Made by a program: the position numbers and the translations under genes. From assembly GCA_023388965.1 (NCBI GenBank), contig JAEWFF010000032.1, forward strand, positions 1 through 64,000: DNA of 64,000 bases. Reading direction: 5' to 3'. This document shows positions 1-8,350 of this stretch, one piece after another. Origin of the DNA: Pseudomonadota bacterium (GTDB taxonomy: Bacteria; Pseudomonadota; Alphaproteobacteria; Rhizobiales; Methylopilaceae). Numbering within the stretch: position 1 is the stretch's first letter; each line of letters opens with the position of its first letter. A model generated the notes under the pieces. That model had not been told where the DNA came from and did not search any database. It saw only the letters and a program-made list of their open reading frames with translations.

Positions 1-62
1 CCGGCCTCGTGCTCCTTAAGAATCCCGATGATCTGCTCTTCAGAGAAGCGGCTGCGCTTCAT
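1..62 (-). CDS. IS3-family transposase OrfA, N-terminal fragment
   Basis: Partial gene: only the first 20 or so codons are present, and the rest lies beyond the left edge. The translation begins MKRSRFSEEQIIGILKEHEA, which matches the conserved start of OrfA proteins of IS3-family elements. These carry an N-terminal helix-turn-helix and are joined to the OrfB integrase by programmed frameshifting. A purine-rich GAGAGGACC lies just upstream of the ATG at position 62 and can serve as ribosome binding site. Whether the full element is intact cannot be judged here. Confidence 0.65.
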   Translation of the reverse strand, partial: MKRSRFSEEQIIGILKEHEA

Positions 63-126
63 GTCCCGGTCCTCTCAATGGGCCAGAACGAACTTCAATC
101 CGGATTAAACCGCTGGGGCAACGTCA
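1..126 (-). mobile_element. End of an IS3-family insertion sequence (cut by window edge)
   Basis: Read on the minus strand, the first 62 bases encode the start of an IS3-type OrfA. It is preceded by about 60 bases of non-coding leader running to a plausible terminal TGACGTTGCCCC near position 126. That terminus sits directly against a PE-A palindromic repeat. The exact end and any target-site duplication cannot be confirmed because the rest of the element lies outside the window. Confidence 0.6.
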
Positions 127-130
127 CCCC

Positions 131-172
131 CATCCTTCGAGACGCGCCTTCGGCGCTCCTCAGGATGAGGAC
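131..172. repeat. PE-A palindromic repeat, copy 1
   Basis: The outer arms CATCCTTCGAGACG and CCTCAGGATGAGG flank an apex hairpin GCGCC-TTC-GGCGC. The same arms with different apex hairpins occur at 10119, 20227, 21995, 22111, 29348 and 62879. It lies between the IS end and the groES promoter. Confidence 0.75.
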
Positions 173-299
173 GGGTGAGCACCCGACCAACTGCCCCCCA
201 CCAGCGCCCCTTCGCCCTCTGCAAACCTCTCCCGCTCGCGAGAGAAGAATGAAGCCCGCCGCTCTTTCGTCCCCCAAAACCAATTTCCCCTTTCCCCTC

Positions 300-329
300 C
301 TTGACAGGTTCCGGCCTCCCGCCTACCTC
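300..329 (+). promoter_or_regulatory. Candidate sigma-70 type promoter of groESL
   Basis: CTTGACA (-35, TTGACA at 301-306) is followed after 17 bases by TACCTC at 324-329. This fits the alphaproteobacterial housekeeping pattern, with a strong -35 and a weak -10. The CIRCE operator begins 12 bases further on, as expected if it overlaps the transcription start. Confidence 0.55.
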
Positions 330-340
330 GAAGGCGTATG

Positions 341-367
341 TTGGCACTCGCTGGGCGAGACTGCTAA
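341..367 (+). promoter_or_regulatory. CIRCE operator (HrcA binding site) upstream of groES
   Basis: TTGGCACTC, nine bases, then GACTGCTAA. The CIRCE consensus is TTAGCACTC-N9-GAGTGCTAA, so 16 of 18 arm positions match, with one mismatch per arm. It lies 49 bases upstream of the groES ATG. Known biology: the HrcA repressor, whose folding depends on GroEL, binds CIRCE and couples groESL transcription to chaperonin demand. HrcA is not encoded in this window. Confidence 0.85.
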
Positions 368-416
368 CAGGTCCCGGAATTTACGAGGCCATTGGCCAGA
401 AACCTGAGGGAAATCA

Positions 417-704
417 ATGAAATTCCGTCCGCTGCACGACCGCGTCGTCGTCCGCCGCCTGTCCGCCGAAGAGAAGACCAAGGGCGGCATCATCATCCCC
501 GACACAGCCCAGGAGAAGCCGCAGGAAGGCGAAATCGTCGCCGCCGGCCAGGGCGCCCGCGACGAGACCGGCAAGCTGGTCCCGCTCGACGTCAAGACGG
601 GCGACAAGGTGCTGTTCGGCAAATGGTCCGGCACCGAGGTCAAGATCGACGGCGAAGAGCTGCTGATCATGAAGGAGTCGGACATCCTCGGCGTCATCGC
701 CTGA
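417..704 (+). CDS. groES: Co-chaperonin GroES (Hsp10)
   Basis: 95-residue GroES, the normal length for the family. It forms the heptameric lid that closes the GroEL folding chamber in the cytoplasm. It starts [13 protein letters not shown], contains the mobile-loop region [19 protein letters not shown] that contacts GroEL, and ends DILGVIA, all typical. It is the first gene of a two-gene operon, with groEL starting 39 bases downstream. The CIRCE element upstream makes HrcA control very likely. Confidence 0.97.
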   Translation: MKFRPLHDRVVVRRLSAEEKTKGGIIIPDTAQEKPQEGEIVAAGQGARDETGKLVPLDVKTGDKVLFGKWSGTEVKIDGEELLIMKESDILGVIA

Positions 705-731
705 GCTGCCCCCGCGAAATCCATTCGATAA

Positions 732-2387
<1,656 letters not shown>

Positions 2388-2440
2388 GAAGTCCACACGT
2401 CGTCCTCCGGCCTGACCGGAGGACCCGGACCGAAAAAGAA

Positions 2441-2468
2441 AGGGCGCGGCTCGCACCGCGCCCTTTTT
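2441..2468 (+). terminator. Rho-independent terminator of groESL
   Basis: A perfect 9-bp stem AGGGCGCGG / CCGCGCCCT with a 6-base loop is followed by TTTT. A second, weaker hairpin (GTCCTCCGG / CCGGAGGAC) lies just upstream at 2402-2424. Confidence 0.9.
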
Positions 2469-2497
2469 GTATTCACGATCGGTCTGGCTGAACGCGG

Positions 2498-2728
2498 TCA
2501 GAGCCGCGCGCGTCGGTTGCCGTTGTCCGTCCGGTAAAGGCGCGAAAGCTCCAGAATGCGTTCGCGCTCGGCGCGCATCCGGTAGCTCTGTTCGAGATCG
2601 CGGTAGCGCACCACGTCCTCGTAACTCTCGGCCGCTTCCGCCAGCGCGGCGAAATCGTCTGCCTTGCGCTCGAATTCGTCGGCCACGAAAATCGTTTCAG
2701 TCGGAACGGCTATTCCGGACGTCAGCAT
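2498..2728 (-). CDS. Small charged protein of unknown function
   Basis: 76 residues if started at the ATG at 2728, which has GGAGAG about 9 bases upstream. A longer reading to 2776 lacks such a site. I do not recognise the family. After a short neutral start (MLTSGIAVPTETIF) the protein is strongly helical and charged, with alternating acidic and basic residues (residues 15-65), and it ends in an arginine-rich tail. There is no signal peptide or membrane segment. It converges with groEL across the groESL terminator. Clean start signal and coding-like composition suggest it is real. Confidence 0.55.
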   Translation of the reverse strand: MLTSGIAVPTETIFVADEFERKADDFAALAEAAESYEDVVRYRDLEQSYRMRAERERILELSRLYRTDNGNRRARL

Positions 2729-2967
2729 GGTCGTCACTCTCCAACTCGCGTGTCGGGGAAAAGGGTGAAGGAACAATGCTCATGCCGCGCGCCGGTTCCT
2801 CGCCCCGGCTGCGGCACTTTAGACGTAGGAAGCCCGGCCGGCGGCGCAAGCCGTGCGCTTGAAATTGCGGAACCCTCCATCCCCCAGCACGTTTGTTTTC
2901 GTGAGGGCGGTGCGCCGCCTTTAATGAGGCAACCGCGCGCAGATGCGCGCCAACAAGGAGGTGACCC

Positions 2968-3147
2968 ATGCTTGGCTGGGCACTGACGTTTCTTGTCGTC
3001 GCGCTGATTGCGGCGGTTCTTGGTTTCGGCGGCGTTGCCGGCACCGCCATGGAGATCGCGAAGATCATCTTCTTCGTAGCGATCGTCCTGTTCGTCATTT
3101 CGGCCGTGTTCGGATTCATGCGCGGCGGGCGTCCGCCCATCGCTTAG
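2968..3147 (+). CDS. DUF1328 (YtjA/UPF0391) small membrane protein
   Basis: A 59-residue protein preceded by a very strong ribosome binding site (AAGGAGGTG, 4-bp spacer). It starts [20 protein letters not shown] and has two hydrophobic segments (about residues 4-22 and 30-50) separated by [12 protein letters not shown]. This GxAGTA...AKI pattern with two short membrane helices is the signature of DUF1328, a widespread inner-membrane peptide of unknown function, often stress-induced in Proteobacteria. It is a single-gene unit followed directly by an intrinsic terminator. Confidence 0.88.
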   Translation: MLGWALTFLVVALIAAVLGFGGVAGTAMEIAKIIFFVAIVLFVISAVFGFMRGGRPPIA

Positions 3148-3171
3148 GGCCGGATACGTCCGAGGCACGGG

Positions 3172-3202
3172 AAAAGGCCCGCATTCCCCCCGCGGGCCTT
3201 TT
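3172..3202 (+). terminator. Rho-independent terminator after the DUF1328 gene
   Basis: An 11-bp perfect stem AAAAGGCCCGC / GCGGGCCTTTT with a 9-base loop. The A-run on one arm and T-run on the other would let it work in both directions. Confidence 0.85.
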
Positions 3203-3272
3203 CTCTTTCGCAAAGACGTGATGCGCGGCCATCGCAACCGCCGCTAAAGTCCGGTCCGGGAGGAATTCCGCC

Positions 3273-4133
3273 ATGGATCAGCGCATCATCAATCTCTACG
3301 ATCGCTACACGCACGGCCAGTTGTCCCGCCGCGATTTCATGGACCGGCTGACCCGTCTTGCCGGTTCGGCGGCTGTGGCTGCTGCTCTCCTGCCGGTGCT
3401 CTCGAACAATTACGCGAAGGCCGCCATTGTCGCGGAAGACGATCCGCGTCTGGACATCGAGCGCGTGACCTTTCCCGCGCCGGAGGGCGAGATAAAAGGG
3501 CTCCTCGTGCGCCCGAAAGAGGGGCCGGACAGGCTTCCCGCCGTCATCGTCATTCACGAGAACCGGGGCCTCAATCCGCATATCGAGGATGTCACGCGGC
3601 GCATTGCGCTCGAGGGGTTTCTGGCGCTCGGCGTCGACATGCTGTCGCCGGCCGGCGGCACGCCCTCCGATGAAGATCAGGCGCGCGACATGATCGCCAA
3701 ACTCGACAATGCGCAGACCGTGACGGGGCTCGTCGCCGCGGTGGATTACCTGTCCGGGCACGAAGGTTCGACCGGCAAGGTCGGCGCGGTCGGCTTCTGC
3801 TGGGGCGGGCGCAAGGTCAACGAGCTTGCGGCGGCCTCACCCGATCTTGCCGCCGGTGTCGCCTATTACGGCACGCAGATTCCGACTGAAGAGGTCGCCG
3901 CTATCAAGGCGCCGCTGATGCTGCATTACGCCGAACTCGACGAGCGCGTGAACGCCGGCATCGAGGCTTATACCAAGGCGCTGGATGCAGCCGGCAAATC
4001 CTATGTGCTGCATATGTACGAGGGCGCAAACCACGCCTTCAACAACGACACCAACGCGCCGCGCTATAACAAGCAAGCCGCTGATCTCGCCTGGGAGAGG
4101 ACGATTGCATTCTTCCGGGAAAATCTGGCCTGA
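3273..4133 (+). CDS. Dienelactone hydrolase family protein with N-terminal export-like segment
   Basis: 286-residue alpha/beta hydrolase of the dienelactone hydrolase family. The nucleophile is cysteine in the motif GFCWGGR (around residue 174). The acid is probably the Asp in HYAELDERV, and the catalytic His is in GANHAFNND near the C-terminus. Residues 1-50 hold SRRDFMDRL followed by a hydrophobic stretch, which resembles a twin-arginine signal, so the enzyme may act in the periplasm. The start ATG follows GGGAGGAATTCCGCC. Its stop is two bases from the end of the convergent hisG. True substrate unknown; annotation as carboxymethylenebutenolidase would be by family only. Confidence 0.88.
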   Translation: MDQRIINLYDRYTHGQLSRRDFMDRLTRLAGSAAVAAALLPVLSNNYAKAAIVAEDDPRLDIERVTFPAPEGEIKGLLVRPKEGPDRLPAVIVIHENRGLNPHIEDVTRRIALEGFLALGVDMLSPAGGTPSDEDQARDMIAKLDNAQTVTGLVAAVDYLSGHEGSTGKVGAVGFCWGGRKVNELAAASPDLAAGVAYYGTQIPTEEVAAIKAPLMLHYAELDERVNAGIEAYTKALDAAGKSYVLHMYEGANHAFNNDTNAPRYNKQAADLAWERTIAFFRENLA

Positions 4134-4135
4134 AC

Positions 4136-5107
4136 TCAGCTGAGCGCCGCGAGCAGTTTCTCGTTGAGCGGATTGGCCGACTGGAACACATCGCCGAGCT
4201 CGGTGGTCGATATCGTGTCGGCCCCCTGCGCCATCAGCCAGTCGGCCAGCGCATAGACCGCCTTCTTCGGCACATGCAGGATGAGAGGCCCGTCGCTTGC
4301 AACGCCGAAGGGGGTGCTGGCGCCGAAATTTTTCGCGGCGTCCGCGGCGATGCGCGTGCGGTCGCCCTTCGGCGCAGCCTTCACCTCCTGCACCGCGCGT
4401 CCGCGCGCGGCGGCGCCAAGACGCGCGAGGATGGTGCGGGCGGCTTCGCACGCCGCCGGGTTCCAGTCGGCGCGCAGGGAAGCGACGAGATTGGCCTCGC
4501 TTTTCAGGATCAGGCCGTCATCGAGGATCTTCAGCGCGTTCGCGGCGAGCGTCGCGCCGGTTGTCGTGATGTCGACGATGATGTCGGCTGTGCCGGAGGC
4601 GGGCGCGCCCTCGGTCGCGCCGAGGCTTTCGACGATGCGGTAATCGCCGACGCCGTGCTGCGCGAAGAAGGTGCGCGTCAGCGTGATGTATTTCGTGGCG
4701 ACGCGCAGCGGACGACCATATCGTACGCGGAAATCGGCCGCCACATCGTCGAGGTCCGCCATTGTCCGCACATCGATCCAGGCCTGCGGCACGGCGACAA
4801 CCACATTGGCCGGTCCGAAGCCGAGCGGCGTCAGCAGAAGCACGCGCTCGTCGGTCTGCGGAATTTCCTCGCGGATGAGGTCTTCGCCGGTGACGCCGAG
4901 ATGCACATTGCCGAGCGAAAGCTCGCGCGCGATCTCGCTGGCGGACAGGAACTGTACTTGCGCGCCGTCGAGCCCGCCGAACGCGCCGCGATATTCGCGC
5001 GCGCCGCCGGGGCGCATCACCGGAAGCCCGGCCTGCGCGAAGAAGGAGAAGGCGTTTTCCTGAAGCCGGCCCTTGGAGGGCACGGCGACGAGCATCGGAT
5101 CGCTCAT
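4136..5107 (-). CDS. hisG: ATP phosphoribosyltransferase catalytic subunit HisG
   Basis: Catalyses the first step of histidine biosynthesis (ATP + PRPP to phosphoribosyl-ATP). Key features are VPSKGRLQE at the N-terminus, [19 protein letters not shown] (the PRPP loop region) and LGVTGEDLI. At 323 residues it is about 90 longer than the short HisZ-dependent HisG forms (roughly 230). The C-terminal 75 residues ([19 protein letters not shown] and following) resemble the regulatory domain of long HisG. Yet a hisZ gene lies immediately upstream: hisZ stop and hisG start overlap by 4 bases (ATGA), so the two are translationally coupled. Confidence 0.95.
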   Translation of the reverse strand: MSDPMLVAVPSKGRLQENAFSFFAQAGLPVMRPGGAREYRGAFGGLDGAQVQFLSASEIARELSLGNVHLGVTGEDLIREEIPQTDERVLLLTPLGFGPANVVVAVPQAWIDVRTMADLDDVAADFRVRYGRPLRVATKYITLTRTFFAQHGVGDYRIVESLGATEGAPASGTADIIVDITTTGATLAANALKILDDGLILKSEANLVASLRADWNPAACEAARTILARLGAAARGRAVQEVKAAPKGDRTRIAADAAKNFGASTPFGVASDGPLILHVPKKAVYALADWLMAQGADTISTTELGDVFQSANPLNEKLLAALS

Positions 5108-6495
5108 TGCGCGGCCTCCGTCATGCGTTCGACAAACATGGCGCAGCCGACTGCCGGCACGGGGTCCGGCGAGCCGAGTGCGGTGAGAAGGCCGTCATAA
5201 CGTCCGCCGCCGACCAGCGGGCCGAGGGCCGGCAGGCCGCGCGCGCGGAATTCGAAGACGAGGCCGGTGTAATAATCGAGCTGGCGCCCGAATGCCGCGG
5301 AATAGGTCACGCCGGCAAGATCGACACGCTCGCCAAGGCGCGCGAAGCGGCGTGCGAAGGAGGCAAGGGCCCGGTCGAGCGCCTCCGCTTCCGCTGAGCC
5401 GCCGTCGATCGTGCCGTCTGCTTTCGCCTCCGCCACGCATTGCGTGATCTCGCCCACGGCACCGTCCGGTCCGCCCTCGACGGTCAAAAAGCGCGTCAAT
5501 ACATCATGCGTCGCTTCCGGCAGCGAGGCTGAGGCGCGCAGCCCCGCCTGTTCGATGAAGCGTTCGGCAATGTCGCCGACGCTGCGGCCGCCGACCTGGT
5601 TGATGCCGGCGAGCGACAGCATGTCCTCGACTACGGCGCGCGCGGCCTTCGGATCGGCGCCGTCGAGCGCAGTGAGGAAGGCGGAATGATCGCGCGGCGC
5701 TGGCGCCGAAGGCGCCAGCACGGCAAGATCGCGGCCCAGTCCGGCCTGCCGCGTCACATCGCGCAGGATGCGCCGCCGCCAGGCGCGCGGCACGCGCAGC
5801 GCGTCGAGAAAGCCGGTCAGCAGAGCGCGGTCGCCGATGGTCAGCGCCGCATCCGCGATGCCGTAGAGCGTCAGGGCCTCGGCGCTGCGGGCGATGATTT
5901 CGGCTTCGGCATCCTCGGCGTCGCCGCGCCCGAAAATCTCGATGCCCGCCTGCTGCACTTCCGCCCCGCCGCTTTCGCGCTGGCGGAACACCGGGCCGAG
6001 ATAGAAATAGGCGGCCTCGCTGCCCGCGCTCGTGCTGGCGAGATGCAGACGCGCAGTCGGGATCGTGAGATCCGGGCGCAGGCACAATTCGTTGCCCTCG
6101 GCGTCCGAGGTCAGGAACATGCGCCGTCTGAGATCCTCGCCCGAGACGTCGAGGAATGGCCCGGCGGGCTGGACGATTGGCGGCTCGACCCGGGCATAGC
6201 CGGCCTCGGTCAGGCGGCGGGCAAGCTGCTCGGCCTTGTCCGGATCGGAAATGCCGAGGCGGACGGGGAAGGCGGCGTTCAGCGCCGGGATATCTCCGCT
6301 TTGCGTGCGCCGCGCCACCCAATCGGCCAGAGCGCGCCGCGCCGCGCCGGTCGGCTCGTTATTATCCTTTTCCCAGCGGGAATAGGTCGCCTGCGACACG
6401 CCGATTTCGGCGGCGGCGGCGGCCTGGGTGAGGCCATGGCGCTCGCGGAGCCGAGACAGGGCTTTTGCGGAAAGATCGGGCTGCTTGTCGGTCAT
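5104..6495 (-). CDS. hisZ: XRE helix-turn-helix domain fused to HisZ (ATP phosphoribosyltransferase regulatory subunit)
   Basis: 463 residues from the ATG at 6495. Residues 10-62 form an XRE/Cro-type DNA-binding domain: [20 protein letters not shown] supplies the helix-turn-helix (residues 22-41) and EKDNNEP the usual exit. From about residue 85 to the end is a complete HisZ, a catalytically dead histidyl-tRNA-synthetase paralogue, with [57 protein letters not shown] and [11 protein letters not shown]. Ordinary HisZ is about 370-390 residues and begins at the GYxRVEPP region. The only alternative start in the linker is a GTG at the end of the HTH with no ribosome site, so the fusion looks genuine. 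Upstream in-frame starts at 6519, 6513 and 6540 (GTG) are possible. Two ATGCAAATG boxes lie in the promoter region. Confidence 0.88.
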   Translation of the reverse strand: MTDKQPDLSAKALSRLRERHGLTQAAAAAEIGVSQATYSRWEKDNNEPTGAARRALADWVARRTQSGDIPALNAAFPVRLGISDPDKAEQLARRLTEAGYARVEPPIVQPAGPFLDVSGEDLRRRMFLTSDAEGNELCLRPDLTIPTARLHLASTSAGSEAAYFYLGPVFRQRESGGAEVQQAGIEIFGRGDAEDAEAEIIARSAEALTLYGIADAALTIGDRALLTGFLDALRVPRAWRRRILRDVTRQAGLGRDLAVLAPSAPAPRDHSAFLTALDGADPKAARAVVEDMLSLAGINQVGGRSVGDIAERFIEQAGLRASASLPEATHDVLTRFLTVEGGPDGAVGEITQCVAEAKADGTIDGGSAEAEALDRALASFARRFARLGERVDLAGVTYSAAFGRQLDYYTGLVFEFRARGLPALGPLVGGGRYDGLLTALGSPDPVPAVGCAMFVERMTEAAQ

Positions 6496-6510
6496 GCACC
6501 CGGGTATATC

Positions 6511-6570
6511 CATTTGCATGAACTTTTCAAGGCGCCGCACCGTTCAGCGGGGAATTTACATCATTTGCAT
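6511..6570 (-). promoter_or_regulatory. Paired ATGCAAATG direct repeats upstream of XRE-hisZ (candidate operator)
   Basis: ATGCAAATG, read on the minus strand, occurs at 6519-6511 and at 6570-6562. Flanking similarity is TTCATGCAAATGGAT against GTTATGCAAATGATG. The repeats are 51 bp apart, close to five helical turns, so they lie on one face of the DNA. The proximal copy is 16 bases from the ATG at 6495. Tandem boxes in the promoter of a gene that encodes its own XRE domain suggest an autoregulatory site. This is inference from position and repetition only. Confidence 0.4.
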
Positions 6571-6588
6571 AACGCTTGATTATTTTGA

Positions 6589-6602
6589 TATGTTATAACA
6601 TA
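6589..6602 (+). promoter_or_regulatory. Zur box (zinc uptake regulator operator)
   Basis: TATGTTATAACATA is a perfect 14-bp palindrome, extended as GATATGTTATAACATAACA. It closely matches the TGTTATA half-site of known proteobacterial Zur operators. It lies 34 bases upstream of the ATG of a COG0523 GTPase gene, a family known to include many Zur-regulated members. It is also within the divergent hisZ promoter region. The local AT-rich stretch stands out in this GC-rich genome. Confidence 0.75.
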
Positions 6603-6636
6603 ACAATCGGAGTTTTCAGGATCAGCGAGTTTTCGT

Positions 6637-7854
6637 ATGGACAATCGTATCCCCGTCACCGTGCTCTCCGGCTTTCTCGGCGCCGGCAAGACGACGCTTC
6701 TCAACCACATTCTCGCCAATCGCGAGGGGCGACGCATCGCGGTGATCGTCAACGACATATCCGAGGTGAACATCGACGCGGACCTTGTCAGGGCAGGGGA
6801 TGCGGACTTCACGCGGGCGCAGGAAAACATGGTCGAAATGACCAATGGCTGCATCTGCTGCACGTTGCGCGACGATCTGCGTGTCGAGGTCAGGAGGCTT
6901 GCGGCGCTCGGCCGCTTCGATGCCATCGTCATCGAAAGCACCGGGATTTCCGAACCGCTTCCCGTCGCCGCGACCTTCTCCTTCCGCGATGAAGAAGATT
7001 TTGCGCTCGAAGATGTCGCGCGTCTCGATGCGATGGTCACGGTCGTCGATGCGATCAACCTGCCGCGCGATTTTGCGAAGGTTGAGCGCATCGCGGACAA
7101 GGGAGAAAGCCTCGGCGAAGACGACGAGCGCACTCTGGTCGATCTTCTCACCGATCAGATCGAATTCTCCGACGTGGTCGTGCTCAACAAGATCGGCGAT
7201 GCCGGCGAGGAGGCGCAGGCACATGCCCGCAGCATCGTGCGCGCGCTCAATCAGGACGCAATGCTGATCGAAACCGATTTCGGCCGCGTCGATCTCGCGG
7301 AGATCATGAATACAGGCCTGTTCGATCCCGAACATGCGAGCGCGCATCCGCTCTGGGCCAAGGAATTGTATGGCTATGCCCACCATGTTCCCGAAACCGA
7401 GGAATACGGCATCGGCAGTTTCGTCTACCGCGCGCGCCGGCCGTTTCATCCGGCAAAGCTCACCCGTTTTCTGGCGCGGACATGACCAGGCCTCATCCGC
7501 GCCAAGGGCCATTTCTGGCTGGCGACGCGGCCCGATGTGGTCGGGGAATTGTCGATTGCGGGCGCGGTGTGCCGCACCGGCCCGCTGGGCGCGTGGTGGG
7601 CGGCGGTGCCGAAGCAGTATTGGCCCGACAATGCCGAATGGCGCGATCTCGTGCGCCGCCATTGGGTGAACGGCTGGGGCGACCGGCGGCAGGAACTCGT
7701 CTTCATCGGCCAGAACATGGACGAGGCGGCGATGCGTTCCGCGCTCGATCAATGTCTGCACGGACCGGCCGATCCCTCGCGCTACGATCCGCGGAAGGAT
7801 ATCGGGCTTCCCGATCCTTTCCCGGTCTGGCCCAATGCCCGCGCCGCGGAGTAA
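6637..7854 (+). pseudogene. COG0523 (CobW/YciC-type) metal-associated GTPase, interrupted by an in-frame TGA
   Basis: The reading frame 6637-7854 would give 405 residues but contains one TGA at 7483-7485 (codon 283). Before it: a complete G3E GTPase domain with Walker [14 protein letters not shown], the metal-binding GCICC motif, ESTGISEP and the guanine-specificity NKIGD. After it, in the same frame: PGLIRAKGHFWLATRP, LSIAGAVCR and WWAAVPKQYWP, the conserved CobW C-terminal domain. Relatives have Trp at this position (...WPG.IRAKG), so TGG to TGA is the simplest explanation. Restart downstream looks unlikely. With the Zur box, the intact gene would be a zinc-starvation metallochaperone or GTPase. 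The 282-residue truncated product may still hydrolyse GTP. A sequencing error is the main alternative. Confidence 0.85.
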
Positions 7855-7864
7855 TGTGCCGCGC

Positions 7865-8140
7865 ATGAGCCTGTTCAGCCTCGGCCGTCGCCGCGACGGC
7901 GCGCAATCCGAAATGTCGAGAAGCATCGCCGGCCATGTCCGCGCAATATTGACGCTCGGCGAGGAAGACGCCGTCACCGTCAGCCAGATCGATTGCGGCG
8001 ATCCGGCATGCGAGGGCGGTGCGGAAACCTTCATCCTCGTCATGCGCAAGGGCGAGCGCACGAAGGCGGCCAAGGTCTCGAAGGCGATGTCCTTCGTCAG
8101 CGAGGCGGATGTCAAAAAGGCGGTGGAGATTTTGCGGTAA
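7865..8140 (+). CDS. Small conserved protein of unknown function next to the COG0523 GTPase
   Basis: About 91 residues from the ATG at 7865; an ATG at 7835 inside the GTPase tail is the alternative start. The middle holds VSQIDCGDPACEGGAETFILVMRKG, a Cys-x4-Cys pair embedded in a beta-rich segment. The C-terminus is SFVSEADVKKAVEIL. I recall similar short proteins downstream of COG0523 genes in related bacteria but no assigned function. Its tight position after the GTPase suggests co-transcription under the Zur-box promoter. The cysteine pair could bind metal, which is speculative. Confidence 0.65.
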   Translation: MSLFSLGRRRDGAQSEMSRSIAGHVRAILTLGEEDAVTVSQIDCGDPACEGGAETFILVMRKGERTKAAKVSKAMSFVSEADVKKAVEILR

Positions 8141-8144
8141 TCCG

Positions 8145-8346
8145 CATGTCCCGAACAAGCCGCGCTTGCGCGGCGCGATCCGGGACCCATACGCCCGGTG
8201 TTTGCGATAGGAACCGCAGCGCCCGAAATCATGCAGCAACGTCACGGAGTATGGGTCCCGGACGGCGCACCGAACTCGGGTGTTCCCGAGTTCGGCGTTA
8301 AGGCTCAACCCGGCAACAGCCGGGTTGAGGGCCGCTTCCGGGACAC
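8145..8346. repeat. PE-B palindromic element, copy 1, with an inserted two-hairpin module
   Basis: Two GTCCCG...CGGGAC hairpins face each other. The left one has apex CCGCGC-TTG-CGCGG and continues into GACCCATACGCCCGGTGT. The right one begins GAGTATGGGTCCCGG and carries a module at 8270-8329 in place of its normal apex. The left half (8145-8225) is nearly identical to 62775-62855. It lies between the convergent small gene (+) and hisS (-) and may act as a two-way terminator. Confidence 0.8.
8270..8329. repeat. Two-hairpin TGTT/AACA module, copy 1 (inside PE-B)
   Basis: Hairpin 1 has an 11-bp stem CCGAACTCGGG / CCCGAGTTCGG with loop TGTT (8270-8295). Hairpin 2 has an 11-bp stem CTCAACCCGGC / GCCGGGTTGAG with loop AACA (8304-8329). 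The two loops are complementary to each other. The flanks GGC...GCC belong to the host PE-B arm. Related copies with different stems are at 22013 and 24029. Confidence 0.75.
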
Positions 8347-8350
8347 GCAG

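Noticed and set aside
105..407. Overlapping open frames upstream of groES on both strands
   Set aside because: They run through the IS end, a palindromic repeat, the promoter and the CIRCE operator; no family features and no ribosome sites.
7483..7485. In-frame TGA considered as selenocysteine
   Set aside because: Relatives have Trp, not Cys, at this codon, and no hairpin of SECIS type was seen directly downstream.
8270..8329. Two-hairpin module considered as a plain intrinsic terminator or as a riboswitch
   Set aside because: No T-run follows the hairpins, and copies sit at convergent or upstream positions without a common downstream gene. A regulatory leader role is not supported.
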